Shown here one piece after another: positions 42,188 through 51,780 of a stretch of DNA of 64,000 nucleotides. Made by a program: the position numbers and the translations under genes. This stretch comes from Caenispirillum bisanense (GTDB lineage: Bacteria; Pseudomonadota; Alphaproteobacteria; Rhodospirillales; Rhodospirillaceae): assembly GCF_039523075.1 (NCBI RefSeq), contig NZ_BAAAEP010000021.1:1-64000 (forward strand), in the 5' to 3' direction. The notes under the pieces are model-generated. The model was not told the origin of the DNA, did not search any database, and was given only the letters and a program-made list of their open reading frames with translations. Within the stretch, counting starts at the first letter, position 1. Every line of letters begins with the position of its first letter.

Positions 42188-43270
42188 TCAAGCCGCCTCG
42201 TGGCGCCGGCCGCCGGTCATGGCGGCGGGGGCTCCGGTGGTGCCGGGGAAGGTGATGGGCAGGCCGCGCAGGCTGCGCACCGCCAGGAAGGCGAAGGCCT
42301 CCGCTTCCACCGCGTCGCCGTCCCAGCCGACCGCCTCCACCGGCTCCACCGTCGCCGGGGCGAGGCGGTCGCGCAGCATGGCCATCAGGGTCGGGTTGCG
42401 GCGACCGCCGCCGCAGACGATCCAGCGGCGCGGCGCTTCCGGCAGGTGGGGCAGGGCGCGGGCCACTGCCGCCGCCGTGAAGGCGGTCAGCGTCGCCGCG
42501 CCGTCGTCGCGGGCCAGATGGGCGAGGGCGTCGGCGGAGAAGTCGTCGCGGTCCAGCGACTTGGGCGGCGGCGCATCGAAGTAGGGATGGGCCAGCAGGG
42601 TGGCGAGGCAGATGTCGTCCACCGTCCCGCGCGCCGCATGGCGCCCGTCCGCATCCATGGGCAGGCCGGATCGGTTGTGCATCCAGTCGTCGACCAGCGC
42701 ATTGCCGGGGCCGGTGTCGAAGGCGAGCAGGCTGCCGTCGCGGCCGATGACGGTCATGTTGGCGACGCCCCCGATGTTGAGGACGGCGAGCGGCTTCGGC
42801 AGGTCGGCGGCCAGGGCGGCGTGGTAGGCCGGCACCAGCGGCGCCCCCTGGCCGCCGGCGGTGACGTCGGCGACGCGCAGGGAGTCGACCACCGGCAGGC
42901 CCAGTTCGCGCGCCAGCAGGGCGCCTTCGCCGATCTGCCAGGTGCGGCGTTCCTGCGGCCGGTGCAGGATGGTGTGGCCGTGGAAGCCGACCACGTCCAC
43001 CGGCCCGGTGCGGGCGAGCAGGGCGCGCGCCGCCTCGACGTGCAGCAGGGTCAGTTCCCGCTCCACCGCCGCCAGGGGGCCGCCGCCGCCGAGCACGCTG
43101 CGCAGGCGGGCGCGGAAGGGGGCGGTATAGGGCAGGGTGAGCGACGTGCCGCGCTCAAGGATGCGATGGCCGTCGGTGACCACGCAGGCGGCATCGATGC
43201 CGTCCATGCTGGTGCCGCTCATCAGGCCGATGGCCCGCAGCGGATGGGGGGGCGCAAGCAGGTCTGTCAC
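42188..43270 (-). CDS. anmK: Anhydro-N-acetylmuramic acid kinase
   Basis: 360 residues from GTG 43270 (GGAG just upstream). The ASKHA-fold kinase begins LRAIGLMSGTSMDGIDAAC (phosphate-1 loop), with VVGFHGHTILHRP, LNIGGVANMTVIG, DTGPGNALVDDWM and VCGGGRRNPTLMAML. It phosphorylates 1,6-anhydroMurNAc to MurNAc-6-P during cell-wall recycling in the cytoplasm. The gene is divergent from tyrS with 107 bp between starts, an arrangement common in alphaproteobacteria. Confidence 0.94.
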   Translation of the reverse strand: MTDLLAPPHPLRAIGLMSGTSMDGIDAACVVTDGHRILERGTSLTLPYTAPFRARLRSVLGGGGPLAAVERELTLLHVEAARALLARTGPVDVVGFHGHTILHRPQERRTWQIGEGALLARELGLPVVDSLRVADVTAGGQGAPLVPAYHAALAADLPKPLAVLNIGGVANMTVIGRDGSLLAFDTGPGNALVDDWMHNRSGLPMDADGRHAARGTVDDICLATLLAHPYFDAPPPKSLDRDDFSADALAHLARDDGAATLTAFTAAAVARALPHLPEAPRRWIVCGGGRRNPTLMAMLRDRLAPATVEPVEAVGWDGDAVEAEAFAFLAVRSLRGLPITFPGTTGAPAAMTGGRRHEAA

Positions 43271-43377
43271 GGGCTCCGCCTGGGCGTGGGTTGCGTTGTG
43301 GGGCGGGGACGATTGTGCTAAACGACCCCTCTTCCCTGCAACGCCAATTCGATAGGCAAGAACAAAAGGCACGATCC

Positions 43378-44628
43378 ATGAGCACCTGCCGTTCCGAGTT
43401 CCTGCGGACCGTGGTGGAGCGTGGTTACCTCCACCAGTGTACCGACCTGGAGGCGCTGGACGCCCGGATGACAGCAGGCGTCGTGCCGGCCTATATCGGC
43501 TTCGACTGCACGGCGGACAGCCTGCATGTGGGTTCGCTCATCCAGATCATGCTGCTGCGCCGCCTGCAGCAGGCCGGCCACAAGCCGGTGGTGCTGATGG
43601 GCGGCGGCACCACCCGCATCGGCGACCCGACCGGCCGCGACGAAGCCCGCCAGCTGCTCACCGACGAGGTGATCGCCGCCAACATGGAGGGCATCCGCAA
43701 GGTCTTCGCCAAGTACCTGACCTTCGGCGACGGCCCCACCGACGCGGTGATGGTGAACAACGCCGACTGGCTGAACGGCCTGCAGTACATCGACTTCCTG
43801 CGCGACTACGGCCGCCACTTCTCCATCAACCGCATGCTGACGTTTGACTCGGTCAAGCTGCGGCTGGAGCGCGAGCACAGCCTGTCGTTCCTGGAATTCA
43901 ACTACATGATCCTCCAGGCCTATGACTTCCTGGAGCTGAACCGCAAGCTGGGCGTCGGCCTGCAGATGGGCGGCTCCGACCAGTGGGGCAACATCGTCAA
44001 CGGCGTCGAGCTGACCCGGCGCTGCGACAGCAAGGAAGTGTTCGGCCTGACCTCGCCGCTGCTCACCACCGCCTCCGGCGCCAAGATGGGCAAGACCGCC
44101 TCCGGCGCCGTGTGGCTGAACGCGGAACGGCTGAGCCCCTACGACTACTGGCAGTTCTGGCGCAACACCGAGGACGCCGACGTCGGCAAGTTCCTGCGCC
44201 TGTTCACCGAACTGCCGCTGGACGAGATCGCCCGCCTGGAGTCCCTGCCGGGGGCGCAGATCAACGACGCCAAGAAGGTGCTGGCCGACGAGGCCACCCG
44301 CCTGTGCCATGGCGCCGAGGCCGCCGAAGCCGCCCGCCGCACGGCGGAGGAGACCTTCGAGAAGGGCGGCGCCGGCGGCGACCTGCCGACGGTGGAGGTG
44401 CCGCACGCCGAGCTGGAGGCCGGCGTGACCCTGGTCGACCTGCTGGTGCGGCTGGAGATGGCGGCGTCCAAGGGTGAAGCCCGCCGCCTCATCAAGCAGG
44501 GCGGCGCCCGCGTCAACGATGCCGCGGTGACCGACGAAGCCCACACGGTAACGCTCGCCGCCCTCGACGGCGACCACATCAAGCTGTCGGCCGGCAAGAA
44601 GAAGCACGCCCTGGTGAAGCCGGCCTGA
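43378..44628 (+). CDS. tyrS: Tyrosyl-tRNA synthetase
   Basis: A 416-residue class I synthetase. The tyrosine-site strand YIGFDCTADSLHVGS includes HVGS (HIGH). LEFNYMILQAYDFLEL and GGSDQWGNIVNG form the Tyr/AMP pocket, and KMGKTASGAVWL is the KMSKS loop. The C-terminal S4-like domain (about 350-416; LVRLEMAASKGEARRLIKQGGARVND) binds tRNA. ATG 43378 follows AAAAGGCACGATCC. A bidirectional terminator follows. Confidence 0.96.
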   Translation: MSTCRSEFLRTVVERGYLHQCTDLEALDARMTAGVVPAYIGFDCTADSLHVGSLIQIMLLRRLQQAGHKPVVLMGGGTTRIGDPTGRDEARQLLTDEVIAANMEGIRKVFAKYLTFGDGPTDAVMVNNADWLNGLQYIDFLRDYGRHFSINRMLTFDSVKLRLEREHSLSFLEFNYMILQAYDFLELNRKLGVGLQMGGSDQWGNIVNGVELTRRCDSKEVFGLTSPLLTTASGAKMGKTASGAVWLNAERLSPYDYWQFWRNTEDADVGKFLRLFTELPLDEIARLESLPGAQINDAKKVLADEATRLCHGAEAAEAARRTAEETFEKGGAGGDLPTVEVPHAELEAGVTLVDLLVRLEMAASKGEARRLIKQGGARVNDAAVTDEAHTVTLAALDGDHIKLSAGKKKHALVKPA

Positions 44629-44654
44629 CCACCGGCGGCAGAGGCTGGACGTGA

Positions 44655-44686
44655 AAAAGGGCCGCTCCGGGTGGGGCGGCCCTTTT
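44655..44686. terminator. Bidirectional intrinsic terminator between tyrS and vapC
   Basis: AAAAGGGCCGC (44655-44665) pairs with GCGGCCCTTTT (44676-44686) around a 10-nt loop. T runs flank the stem on both strands, so it can serve tyrS and the convergent vapBC operon, whose vapC stop begins 2 bp away. Confidence 0.85.
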
Positions 44687-44687
44687 G

Positions 44688-45086
44688 TCATAGTGCTGGA
44701 TAGGGTCGGACGTCGGTGAGGCCGAAATCATCCCCCTTGTACAGCAGGGGCGCATCAAGGGCGCGGGCCAGCGCATAGGAAAACAGGTCGCCGAAGTTGA
44801 GCACCTCCGGCGGCATCCGGCGCCCTTTGCCATAGCGCAACATGCCGTCACGCGCGAAGGTTGCCTGGGTCATGTCGAAGGGGATGACTTCGATGCCATA
44901 GGTGTCGAGGGTGTCGTCCACGATCCATTGCTCCGGGCCCTGCCAACTGGCGACGACACGGCGGAGTTCCACCAGCGTGGCGGCCGAGAGGGCGCAACGC
45001 TCCGCAAGCAGGATGTGGGAAAAGCCCTCTCCCTCGGGTTCCTGACGAAGGATCGCCACCAGAGCGGAGGTGTCTACGGCGATCAC
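44688..45086 (-). CDS. vapC: VapC-type PIN-domain ribonuclease toxin
   Basis: A 132-residue PIN-domain protein. The acidic Mg site is intact: D5 (VDTSALVAIL), E40 (TLVELRRVV), D100 (LNFGDLFSYALA) and D119 (LLYKGDDF). VapC toxins cleave tRNA or rRNA when released from VapB. The gene overlaps vapB by 4 bp (ATGA), typical of coupled translation. Growth-arrest or plasmid/chromosome addiction roles are possible, but the target RNA is unknown. Confidence 0.93.
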   Translation of the reverse strand: MIAVDTSALVAILRQEPEGEGFSHILLAERCALSAATLVELRRVVASWQGPEQWIVDDTLDTYGIEVIPFDMTQATFARDGMLRYGKGRRMPPEVLNFGDLFSYALARALDAPLLYKGDDFGLTDVRPYPAL

Positions 45087-45343
45087 AGGATGGGATTCCC
45101 GTCGGCGTCGTAGAGGTCGGTGTCATCGAGATGGGGCGTGGTCGCCGTTGCCCGCACATGGGCCTGGATTCGGCGCAGCCGCTCCGCATGCTCGGCCACG
45201 CTCACCTTGGGACGGCCGGGCGGTTCCGACGCCCGCAGGCGGTCGGTGATGGCTTCCTCCACCGCCTCCTCCAGCGACAGGTGTCGCAACTCGGCGAGGC
45301 GTCGGGCCTTCAGCAGGGCTTCAGGGGAGAGATTGAGGGTCAT
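45083..45343 (-). CDS. vapB: VapB-type antitoxin (Rv0623/PSK family)
   Basis: An 86-residue antitoxin. The N-terminal ribbon-helix-helix-like DNA-binding part (TLNLSPEALLKARRLAEL, LEEAVEEAITDRLRAS) is followed by a flexible C-terminal tail ending DTDLYDADGNPIL, which should wrap the VapC active site. As in other vapBC loci the complex is expected to repress its own promoter, which must lie in the 80 bp toward the AsmA-like gene. Confidence 0.88.
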   Translation of the reverse strand: MTLNLSPEALLKARRLAELRHLSLEEAVEEAITDRLRASEPPGRPKVSVAEHAERLRRIQAHVRATATTPHLDDTDLYDADGNPIL

Positions 45344-45424
45344 GGCCGTGATCCCGGGTCAGCGCCGATCAAGCATAGGGCGGCGGCTGGTCGCCTGCAA
45401 GCACAGGCAATAGACCCGCCCGCC

Positions 45425-48400
45425 TCACTGCGCGGGAGCCGGCGCATCGTGGGGGCGGCGGACGGTTTGCGGCGGGTCGCCTTCGAAGATCTTGCGCAGG
45501 ATGCCCGGCGCCAGCACCGACAGCGGGTTGACGGAGGCGTCGGGGCTTTCCAGGCTGCCGCGCACCGTATAGGTGGCGGCGAACAGGCCGCCGCCGGCAT
45601 CGCCGCCGGTGATCAGGTCGCCGATGATGGGGATGTTGCCGAGCAGCGAGTTGAGCGCATAGACCGGCACGATGGTGCCTTGCACGTCGATCAGGTCGTC
45701 TTCCAGGTTGATCGCCCCTTCCGCCGTGAAGCCAAGGGAGGGGCCGCTGGCGCGGGCGTCGCTCACGCGCAGCACGTCGTCCATGTAGGTGAAAGGCACG
45801 GTGGCCGACTGGAAGGCGAGGCCGGGGCCGGTCAGGCTTTCCAGGATGCCGGTCAGCGCCGCCACCGACAGGATCTTCGCCAGGGCCGGCGCCCGCACCA
45901 CGCGGAAGTCGCCGATCTGGGCGACGCCGGTGACGATGTCGTTGACGTCCATGGTGCCCTTCACCGACAGCCGCCCGCCCTGCACGTCGCCGAACACGTT
46001 CAGCGCCCGCAGCACCGTGCCGGCATTGCCGCTGTCGAGGGTGAAGGCGCGGTTGGGCGAGCCCGGCGCCAGCGGCCGGAACTCGAAGGCCAGCGGCTCG
46101 ATGCCCTCGGCCAGGCCGCGGATGTCCATGAAGGTCCAGCCGTCGCGGTCGCGGATCATGTGGGCGACCACCGATTCCAGGGTGCTGTCCTCGGCCACCC
46201 ACACCACGTCGAACTGGGCCCGCAGCGACAGCGGCGGCAGGGTGGTTTCGTCTTCCTCCGCCTCCTCGGGCAGGGCGGGGGATTCGGCGGCGCCCATGGG
46301 GCGGTCCTGCAGGAAGGGCACGGCGTCGAGCGCATCGCCCACCACGTTGACGTCGATGCCGCCGTCCGGCCGCATGGACAGGCCGCCGCGCAGGCGGGTT
46401 TCCCCCACCCGCACGTCGCTGAAGGCGACATGGTCCAGTTGGCCGCTTTCGGTCATGTCGACGCGGCCACTCATGGACAGCTGGCCGCCGGCGGTGACGG
46501 TGAAGTGGTTGATGGCCCGCAGCGTGCCGCCCTTGTCGAGCAGCCCGGCGATGGTCGCCTGCCCCGGCTCGCCGGCCCGCTTGTGCCAGCCGAAGCCGGG
46601 CAGGGTCATGGAGGCGGCGGCCAGGTCGATGGTGGCGCCAAGGGTCTGGGTGCCGTCCTGCAGGCCGGTCAGGATCACCGACGCCTGGGTCGGGCCGCGG
46701 GTGAAGGGCTTGGTGAAGGGGATGATGTCGAGCCCGAACCGTTCCCGCGCCGCATCGTCCAGGATGGCCGAGGCGGTGTAGCGCGAGGTGAACGGCCCCT
46801 TGCCGGTGAAGTTCTCCTCCCACGCCACCACCGCCGGCACCTCGCCGATGGCGGCGTTGCCCTCCACCTTCAGGCCCTTGGTATCCACCCGCAGGGCCAG
46901 CTCGCCCTGGGTCAGGTCCTGCTCGAAGGCCACCGTCGGCAGGGCGACGCCGGTGAGGCGGCTCACCGCCTCCACCTGCATGTCGTCGAAGGTCAGGTCG
47001 GCCAGCAGCGGGAAGGCGAGGTGCAGGTCGGTCACCTGCCGGCCCTTCACCCCCTTCAGCGGCAGGCCGTAGCGCGAGACGTAGCCGAGCGGCGGGCTGT
47101 CCACCAGCCGCAGGGCATCCACCAGCGGCCCCTGGACGCTGACCTTGATGTCGGCGGTGGGGTCGTCGCCGTGCAGCTTGTCGAACACCAGTTCGCCGCC
47201 GGTGACGCTCAGGTCGAACACCCGGCCGCCGCTCAGCACCAGGCGCACCGCCTCCTGCTCGAAGATCAGTTCGGCGGCGGCATCGGCCACCGTCGGCATG
47301 GGGGGCAGGTAGTCGACCGTCACCCCCTGCACCTGGGCGCGGCCGTCGAGCGCCGTCAGCGCCAGGGTATCGGCATCGGCGCCGGCCAGTGCCACATGCA
47401 GGCCGAGGCCGGAGACATCGCCGTCGGACAGGTGCGCGATGATCCACTCGCGGGCGTTGGGCGCCACCGCCGCCGGCCACAGTTCCGCCAGCCGGTCGGT
47501 CGCCACCCGGTCGAGGCTCACGTCGGCGGTCGCTTCCATCCCCTCCGCCCCCTGCACCGCGGCGGCTCGCAGGCCGATCGCCGTCGGCGGCGCCCCGGCG
47601 ACGGTGATCGCCAGGTCGTCCACCACCACATGGCGCAGGTCGTCGGAGGCCGACAGCCGCAGGCGGATGCCGTCCAGGGCATAGGCGTGGTGCACCGGAT
47701 CGGGCAGCACCAGCACGCCGGGGCCGGCGGTGAGGGCGGCGGTGAGCAGGTCGAGGCCGATGCGCTCGCCGTCCAGGGACGCCGTCGCCTCCACCGTGCC
47801 GGACAGCGGCAGGTCAGCCAGGGCGAGGTCGGCCAGCGCCTCGTCGGCGGCGGCGAAGTCAGCCGGCCGCAGGTCGTGCAGGGTGAGGGCGGCATCCATC
47901 ACGCCGCCGCGCTCCAGCGATGCCGCCAGTTCCAGGCGGGTGGTGCCGCCGGCCGGCGTCGCCACCGCCAGCGCCGCCTGGGCGGCCACCCGGTTGCGGT
48001 CGCGGCGCAGCAGGATGTCGGCCTGCGGCACCTGCCACACCACGCCCATCATGCGGTCGTCGAGGGTGATGCGGGCGTCGGCGATGCGCAGTTCGTGCGG
48101 CAGGGCGGCGGCGGCCGGCTCGCCGTCGTCGCCGAGGCCGAGGTCGCGCAGCACCGCCCGCACGGCGCCGGCGGGGGTATCGGCGCGATGCTCGACCGCC
48201 GGGTTGTCGGCGCCGTCGTCGCCGGTCATGGCCAGGGCGAGGGAGCCGTCGGCCTCCCGCCGCAGGTGCAGGCTGGCGCCGCGCAGGGTGACGTCCTCGA
48301 TCGCCAGCGTGCCGTCGCGCAGCAGCGGCAGCGGGTCGAGGGTGACGGAGGCATCGGGAACCACGGCGATGAGGGCGCCGCTGGCGCGGTCGTGGGCCTT

Positions 48401-48643
48401 CAGTTCGCGCACCCGCAGGTCGAAGGGGTCCTTCAGCCCGCCCCAATGCAGTTCGGTGCCGCCGATGGACAGGGTGACGCGGGCGTCGGGGCCGTTGATG
48501 GCCTCCTCGATGTAGGGGGTGAGCAGACCGAGCGGCAGGGGCGCGTGCGACAGGCGCAGGGCAAGGCCGGCGCCGAGCAGGAGAAGCACCAGGGCGAGCG
48601 CCGCAAGCCCCTTGAACAGCCACTTCACGGCGCCGTGAACCAC
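45425..48643 (-). CDS. Large AsmA/YhdP-like inner-membrane-anchored protein
   Basis: 1072 residues. One N-terminal TM helix (GLAALALVLLLLGAGLALRL) precedes a long periplasmic region with DUF3971 (middle) and AsmA-like C-terminal domain (DALDAVPFLQDRPM; later VAALTGILESLTGPGLAF, ARASGPSLGFTAEGAINLE and PIIGDLITGG). It is predicted as a repeating beta-groove protein. YhdP, TamB and AsmA relatives are bridge-like proteins linked to phospholipid transport to the outer membrane. The divergent neighbour glnE lies 103 bp away. This order is common in Rhodospirillales. Confidence 0.88.
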   Translation of the reverse strand: MVHGAVKWLFKGLAALALVLLLLGAGLALRLSHAPLPLGLLTPYIEEAINGPDARVTLSIGGTELHWGGLKDPFDLRVRELKAHDRASGALIAVVPDASVTLDPLPLLRDGTLAIEDVTLRGASLHLRREADGSLALAMTGDDGADNPAVEHRADTPAGAVRAVLRDLGLGDDGEPAAAALPHELRIADARITLDDRMMGVVWQVPQADILLRRDRNRVAAQAALAVATPAGGTTRLELAASLERGGVMDAALTLHDLRPADFAAADEALADLALADLPLSGTVEATASLDGERIGLDLLTAALTAGPGVLVLPDPVHHAYALDGIRLRLSASDDLRHVVVDDLAITVAGAPPTAIGLRAAAVQGAEGMEATADVSLDRVATDRLAELWPAAVAPNAREWIIAHLSDGDVSGLGLHVALAGADADTLALTALDGRAQVQGVTVDYLPPMPTVADAAAELIFEQEAVRLVLSGGRVFDLSVTGGELVFDKLHGDDPTADIKVSVQGPLVDALRLVDSPPLGYVSRYGLPLKGVKGRQVTDLHLAFPLLADLTFDDMQVEAVSRLTGVALPTVAFEQDLTQGELALRVDTKGLKVEGNAAIGEVPAVVAWEENFTGKGPFTSRYTASAILDDAARERFGLDIIPFTKPFTRGPTQASVILTGLQDGTQTLGATIDLAAASMTLPGFGWHKRAGEPGQATIAGLLDKGGTLRAINHFTVTAGGQLSMSGRVDMTESGQLDHVAFSDVRVGETRLRGGLSMRPDGGIDVNVVGDALDAVPFLQDRPMGAAESPALPEEAEEDETTLPPLSLRAQFDVVWVAEDSTLESVVAHMIRDRDGWTFMDIRGLAEGIEPLAFEFRPLAPGSPNRAFTLDSGNAGTVLRALNVFGDVQGGRLSVKGTMDVNDIVTGVAQIGDFRVVRAPALAKILSVAALTGILESLTGPGLAFQSATVPFTYMDDVLRVSDARASGPSLGFTAEGAINLEDDLIDVQGTIVPVYALNSLLGNIPIIGDLITGGDAGGGLFAATYTVRGSLESPDASVNPLSVLAPGILRKIFEGDPPQTVRRPHDAPAPAQ

Positions 48644-48746
48644 GCCCGTCTCAACTCCAATACCGCCGACCGCCGGAGCCCTCTGCCCCGTCGCTTGACC
48701 CCGGACGACCTATCGCGCAGTGTGCGCGAAAAGCGGGGAAATGCAA

Positions 48747-51700
48747 ATGCCAGACTTCGTCTTTCCGGGGCCCGAGGCCCGCCTGCCCGACGCCTCCGAC
48801 GCCGACCGCCGCGACCGCGGCCGCGAACGCTTCGTCGCCCTGGCCGACACCGCCGCCGACGACGGTCTGGCCCAGTTCATCCGCGCCGCCGTGGACGGCC
48901 CGACCGGCCGCCTGCTGGATGCCGTGTTCGGCAACAGTCCCTACCTCACCTCCTGCGTGCTGCGCGAGCCGGACTTCCTGCGCCGCCTGCTGACCCAGGG
49001 GCCGGAGGCGGCGCTGGCCGGCCTGCTGGCGGAGACCCGCGCGGCGGTGGCGGCGGAAACCGACATCGCCCGCGCCATGAAGTCCCTGCGTGTCGCCAAA
49101 CGCCGCATGGCGCTCGCGGTTGCGCTGGCCGACATCGCCGGGGCGTGGGATCTGACCCGCGTCACCGCCGCCCTGTCGGACTTTGCCGAGGCGGCGCTGC
49201 GCATGTCGTGCGGCTTCCTGCTGCGGCGGGCCCATGCGGCCGGTGATCTGGTGCTGCCCCACCCGGACGAGCCGGAAAAGGGCTGCGGCTACTTCGTGCT
49301 CGGCATGGGCAAGCTGGGGGCGCGGGAACTGAACTACAGTTCCGACATCGACCTGATCGTCGTCTTCGACCCCGACGGCGTCGACTACCGCGGCTCCAAG
49401 TTCATCGGCGAGTTCTTCGTCCGCATCACCAAGGATCTGGTGCGGATGATGGACGAACGCACCATGGACGGCTACGTCTTCCGCACCGACCTGCGGCTGC
49501 GCCCCGACCCCGGCTCGACCAAGATCGCCATCGCCCTGCCGGCGGCGGAAACCTATTACGAAAGCTTCGGCCAGAACTGGGAGCGGGCGGCCATGATCAA
49601 GGCCCGCTGCGTCGCCGGCGATGATGCGGCGGGGCAGGGGTTCCTGTCGCACCTGCGCCCCTTCGTGTGGCGCAAGTCGCTGGATTTCCACGCCATTCAG
49701 GACATCCAGTCGATCAAGCGGCAGATCCACGCCGCCAAGGGCGGCGCGCGGGTGGCGGTGGCCGGGCACAACATCAAGCTCGGCCGCGGCGGCATCCGCG
49801 AGATCGAGTTCTTCGCCCAGACCCAGCAGCTGATCTGGGGCGGCCGCGAGCCGCAGAACCGCAACCCCCGCACGGTGGAAGCCCTGCGCGCGCTGGTCGC
49901 CACCGGCCATGTGCGCGACACGGTGGCGGAGGAACTGATCGCCGCCTACGGCTACCTGCGCACCCTCGAACACCGCCTGCAGATGATCGAGGACGCCCAG
50001 ACCCAGACCCTGCCCGCCGACGCCGGCAAGCTGCGCGAGCTGGCGGTGTTCATGGGCCACGCCGACCTGCCGGCCTTCGAGACAGCGCTGAAGGAGGTGC
50101 TGCACACGGTCGAAGGGCATTACGCCGACCTGTTCGAGGAAGAGGCCAGCCTGTCCGACGAGGGCAACCTGGTCTTCACCGGCAACGAGGACGATCCGGC
50201 CACCATCCAGACCCTGGGGGAAATGGGCTACACCAACCCCTCCGGCGTCGCCGGCACGGTGCGCGGCTGGCACCACGGGCGCTACCGCGCGGTGCGCTCC
50301 ACCCGGTCGAAGGAGATGCTGACCGAGCTGGTGCCGACCCTGCTGCGGGCGCTCGGCCGCACCGCCGATCCGGACAAGGCCTTCTTCCGCTTCGACGAAT
50401 TCCTCAGCCGCCTGCCGGCCGGGGTGCAGCTGTTCAGCCTGTTCTACACCCACCCGCAGATGCTCGATCTGGTGGCGGAGATCATGGGCGATGCGCCGCG
50501 GCTGTCGGAAATCCTGGCGCGCAATCCCGGCCTGATGGACGCGGTGCTGACGCCGGGCTTCTTCGACGCCCTGCCGGGACGGGCGGAGCTGGTGCAGGAA
50601 CTGGACCTGCGGCTGGCCGATGCCCGCGACTTCGAGCATGTGCTCGACATCTCCCGCCGCTTCGCCAACGACCACAAGTTCCAGGTCGGGCTGCAAACCC
50701 TGCGCCGCACCGCCGACGCCCGCGAAGCCGGGCGCGCCCTGGCGGCGGTGGCCGACGTGGTGCTCGACCGGCTGATCCCCCACGTCACCGCCGACCTCGC
50801 CCGCACCAGCGGCCTGTTCCCCGGCGCCGGGCTGGCGGTGATCGCCATGGGCAAGGCGGGCGGCGAGGAAATGACGGCGACCAGCGACCTCGACCTCATC
50901 TGCGTCTACGACGCGCCCTCCGACGTCGACATGAGCGACGGCCGCAAGCCGCTCAGCCGCACCGAGTACTTCGGCCGCCTGACCCAGCGCTTCGTCAACG
51001 CCATCACCGCCATGACCAGCGAGGGCCGCCTGTGGGAGGTGGACCTGCGCCTGCGTCCGTCCGGCAACAAGGGGCCGCTCGCCACCAGCCTGGAAAGCTT
51101 CGTCAAGTACAACCGCGACGATGCCTGGACGTGGGAGCATCTGGCCCTGGTGCGGGCCCGCGTGTGCTGCGGCGACCCGCTGCTGGCGGAGAAGGTGCGC
51201 GCCGCCATCCGCGAGGTGCTGTGCCGCCCGCGCGACGGCGACCGGCTGCTGGTCGACGTCGCCGACATGCGCGCCCGCATGGCCAAGGAACTGACCAAGG
51301 ACGGCGACGCCTGGGACGTCAAGCACATGCGCGGCGGCATGGTGGACGTGGAATTCGTCAGCCAGTACCTGCAGCTGCGCCATGCGCCGACCCATCCGCA
51401 CATCCTGTCGCCCAACACGGAAACGGCGCTGCGCAACCTCGCCGCCGCCGGCCTGCTGCCGGCCGCCGATGCGGAAGCGCTGGACCGGGCGCATTTCCTG
51501 TGGCTGACCGTGCAGGGCGTGCTGCGCCACTGCATCGACGGCCGCTTCAGCGAGGACACGGCGCCCCCCGGTCTCAAGGACAAGCTGGTGAAGGCGGCCG
51601 GCTGCGACAGCTTCGAGCACCTGCAGCAGGCCATGGCGGCCCGTGCCGCCGCCGCCTCCGACGTGTTCCGCCGGGTGGTGGACGAGCCGGCCGCCGCCGC

Positions 51701-51761
51701 CCGCGCCCGGCTGGCGGAGGTCCAGGCCGATGCCGGCGGCGTAGAAGGCGACCGTTCCTGA
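48747..51761 (+). CDS. glnE: Bifunctional glutamine synthetase adenylyltransferase/deadenylase
   Basis: About 1004 residues. ATG 48747 is preferred because GGGGA lies 7 nt upstream; ATG 48741 and GTG 48720 are in frame. Two nucleotidyltransferase domains are visible: GMGKLGARELNYSSDIDLIV near 190 (deadenylylation) and MGKAGGEEMTATSDLDLICV near 700 (adenylylation), each with a GlnE-type helical domain after it (GGIREIEFFAQ; GGMVDVEFVSQYLQL). It modifies glutamine synthetase I in response to PII protein. It heads a tight cluster with bcp (19 bp) and a DUF455 gene. Confidence 0.95.
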   Translation: MPDFVFPGPEARLPDASDADRRDRGRERFVALADTAADDGLAQFIRAAVDGPTGRLLDAVFGNSPYLTSCVLREPDFLRRLLTQGPEAALAGLLAETRAAVAAETDIARAMKSLRVAKRRMALAVALADIAGAWDLTRVTAALSDFAEAALRMSCGFLLRRAHAAGDLVLPHPDEPEKGCGYFVLGMGKLGARELNYSSDIDLIVVFDPDGVDYRGSKFIGEFFVRITKDLVRMMDERTMDGYVFRTDLRLRPDPGSTKIAIALPAAETYYESFGQNWERAAMIKARCVAGDDAAGQGFLSHLRPFVWRKSLDFHAIQDIQSIKRQIHAAKGGARVAVAGHNIKLGRGGIREIEFFAQTQQLIWGGREPQNRNPRTVEALRALVATGHVRDTVAEELIAAYGYLRTLEHRLQMIEDAQTQTLPADAGKLRELAVFMGHADLPAFETALKEVLHTVEGHYADLFEEEASLSDEGNLVFTGNEDDPATIQTLGEMGYTNPSGVAGTVRGWHHGRYRAVRSTRSKEMLTELVPTLLRALGRTADPDKAFFRFDEFLSRLPAGVQLFSLFYTHPQMLDLVAEIMGDAPRLSEILARNPGLMDAVLTPGFFDALPGRAELVQELDLRLADARDFEHVLDISRRFANDHKFQVGLQTLRRTADAREAGRALAAVADVVLDRLIPHVTADLARTSGLFPGAGLAVIAMGKAGGEEMTATSDLDLICVYDAPSDVDMSDGRKPLSRTEYFGRLTQRFVNAITAMTSEGRLWEVDLRLRPSGNKGPLATSLESFVKYNRDDAWTWEHLALVRARVCCGDPLLAEKVRAAIREVLCRPRDGDRLLVDVADMRARMAKELTKDGDAWDVKHMRGGMVDVEFVSQYLQLRHAPTHPHILSPNTETALRNLAAAGLLPAADAEALDRAHFLWLTVQGVLRHCIDGRFSEDTAPPGLKDKLVKAAGCDSFEHLQQAMAARAAAASDVFRRVVDEPAAAARARLAEVQADAGGVEGDRS

Positions 51762-51780
51762 CCCTGGCAAGGAGAGCCCC

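Noticed and set aside
41988..42584. Repeat-containing ORFs on both strands over the 90-bp repeat
   Set aside because: The frames only translate the palindromic repeat and continue antisense into anmK; no ribosome site.
45131..49246. A 1371-codon open frame on the plus strand
   Set aside because: It lies antisense to vapB and the AsmA-like gene and enters glnE in a wrong frame. The minus-strand proteins have clear family features.
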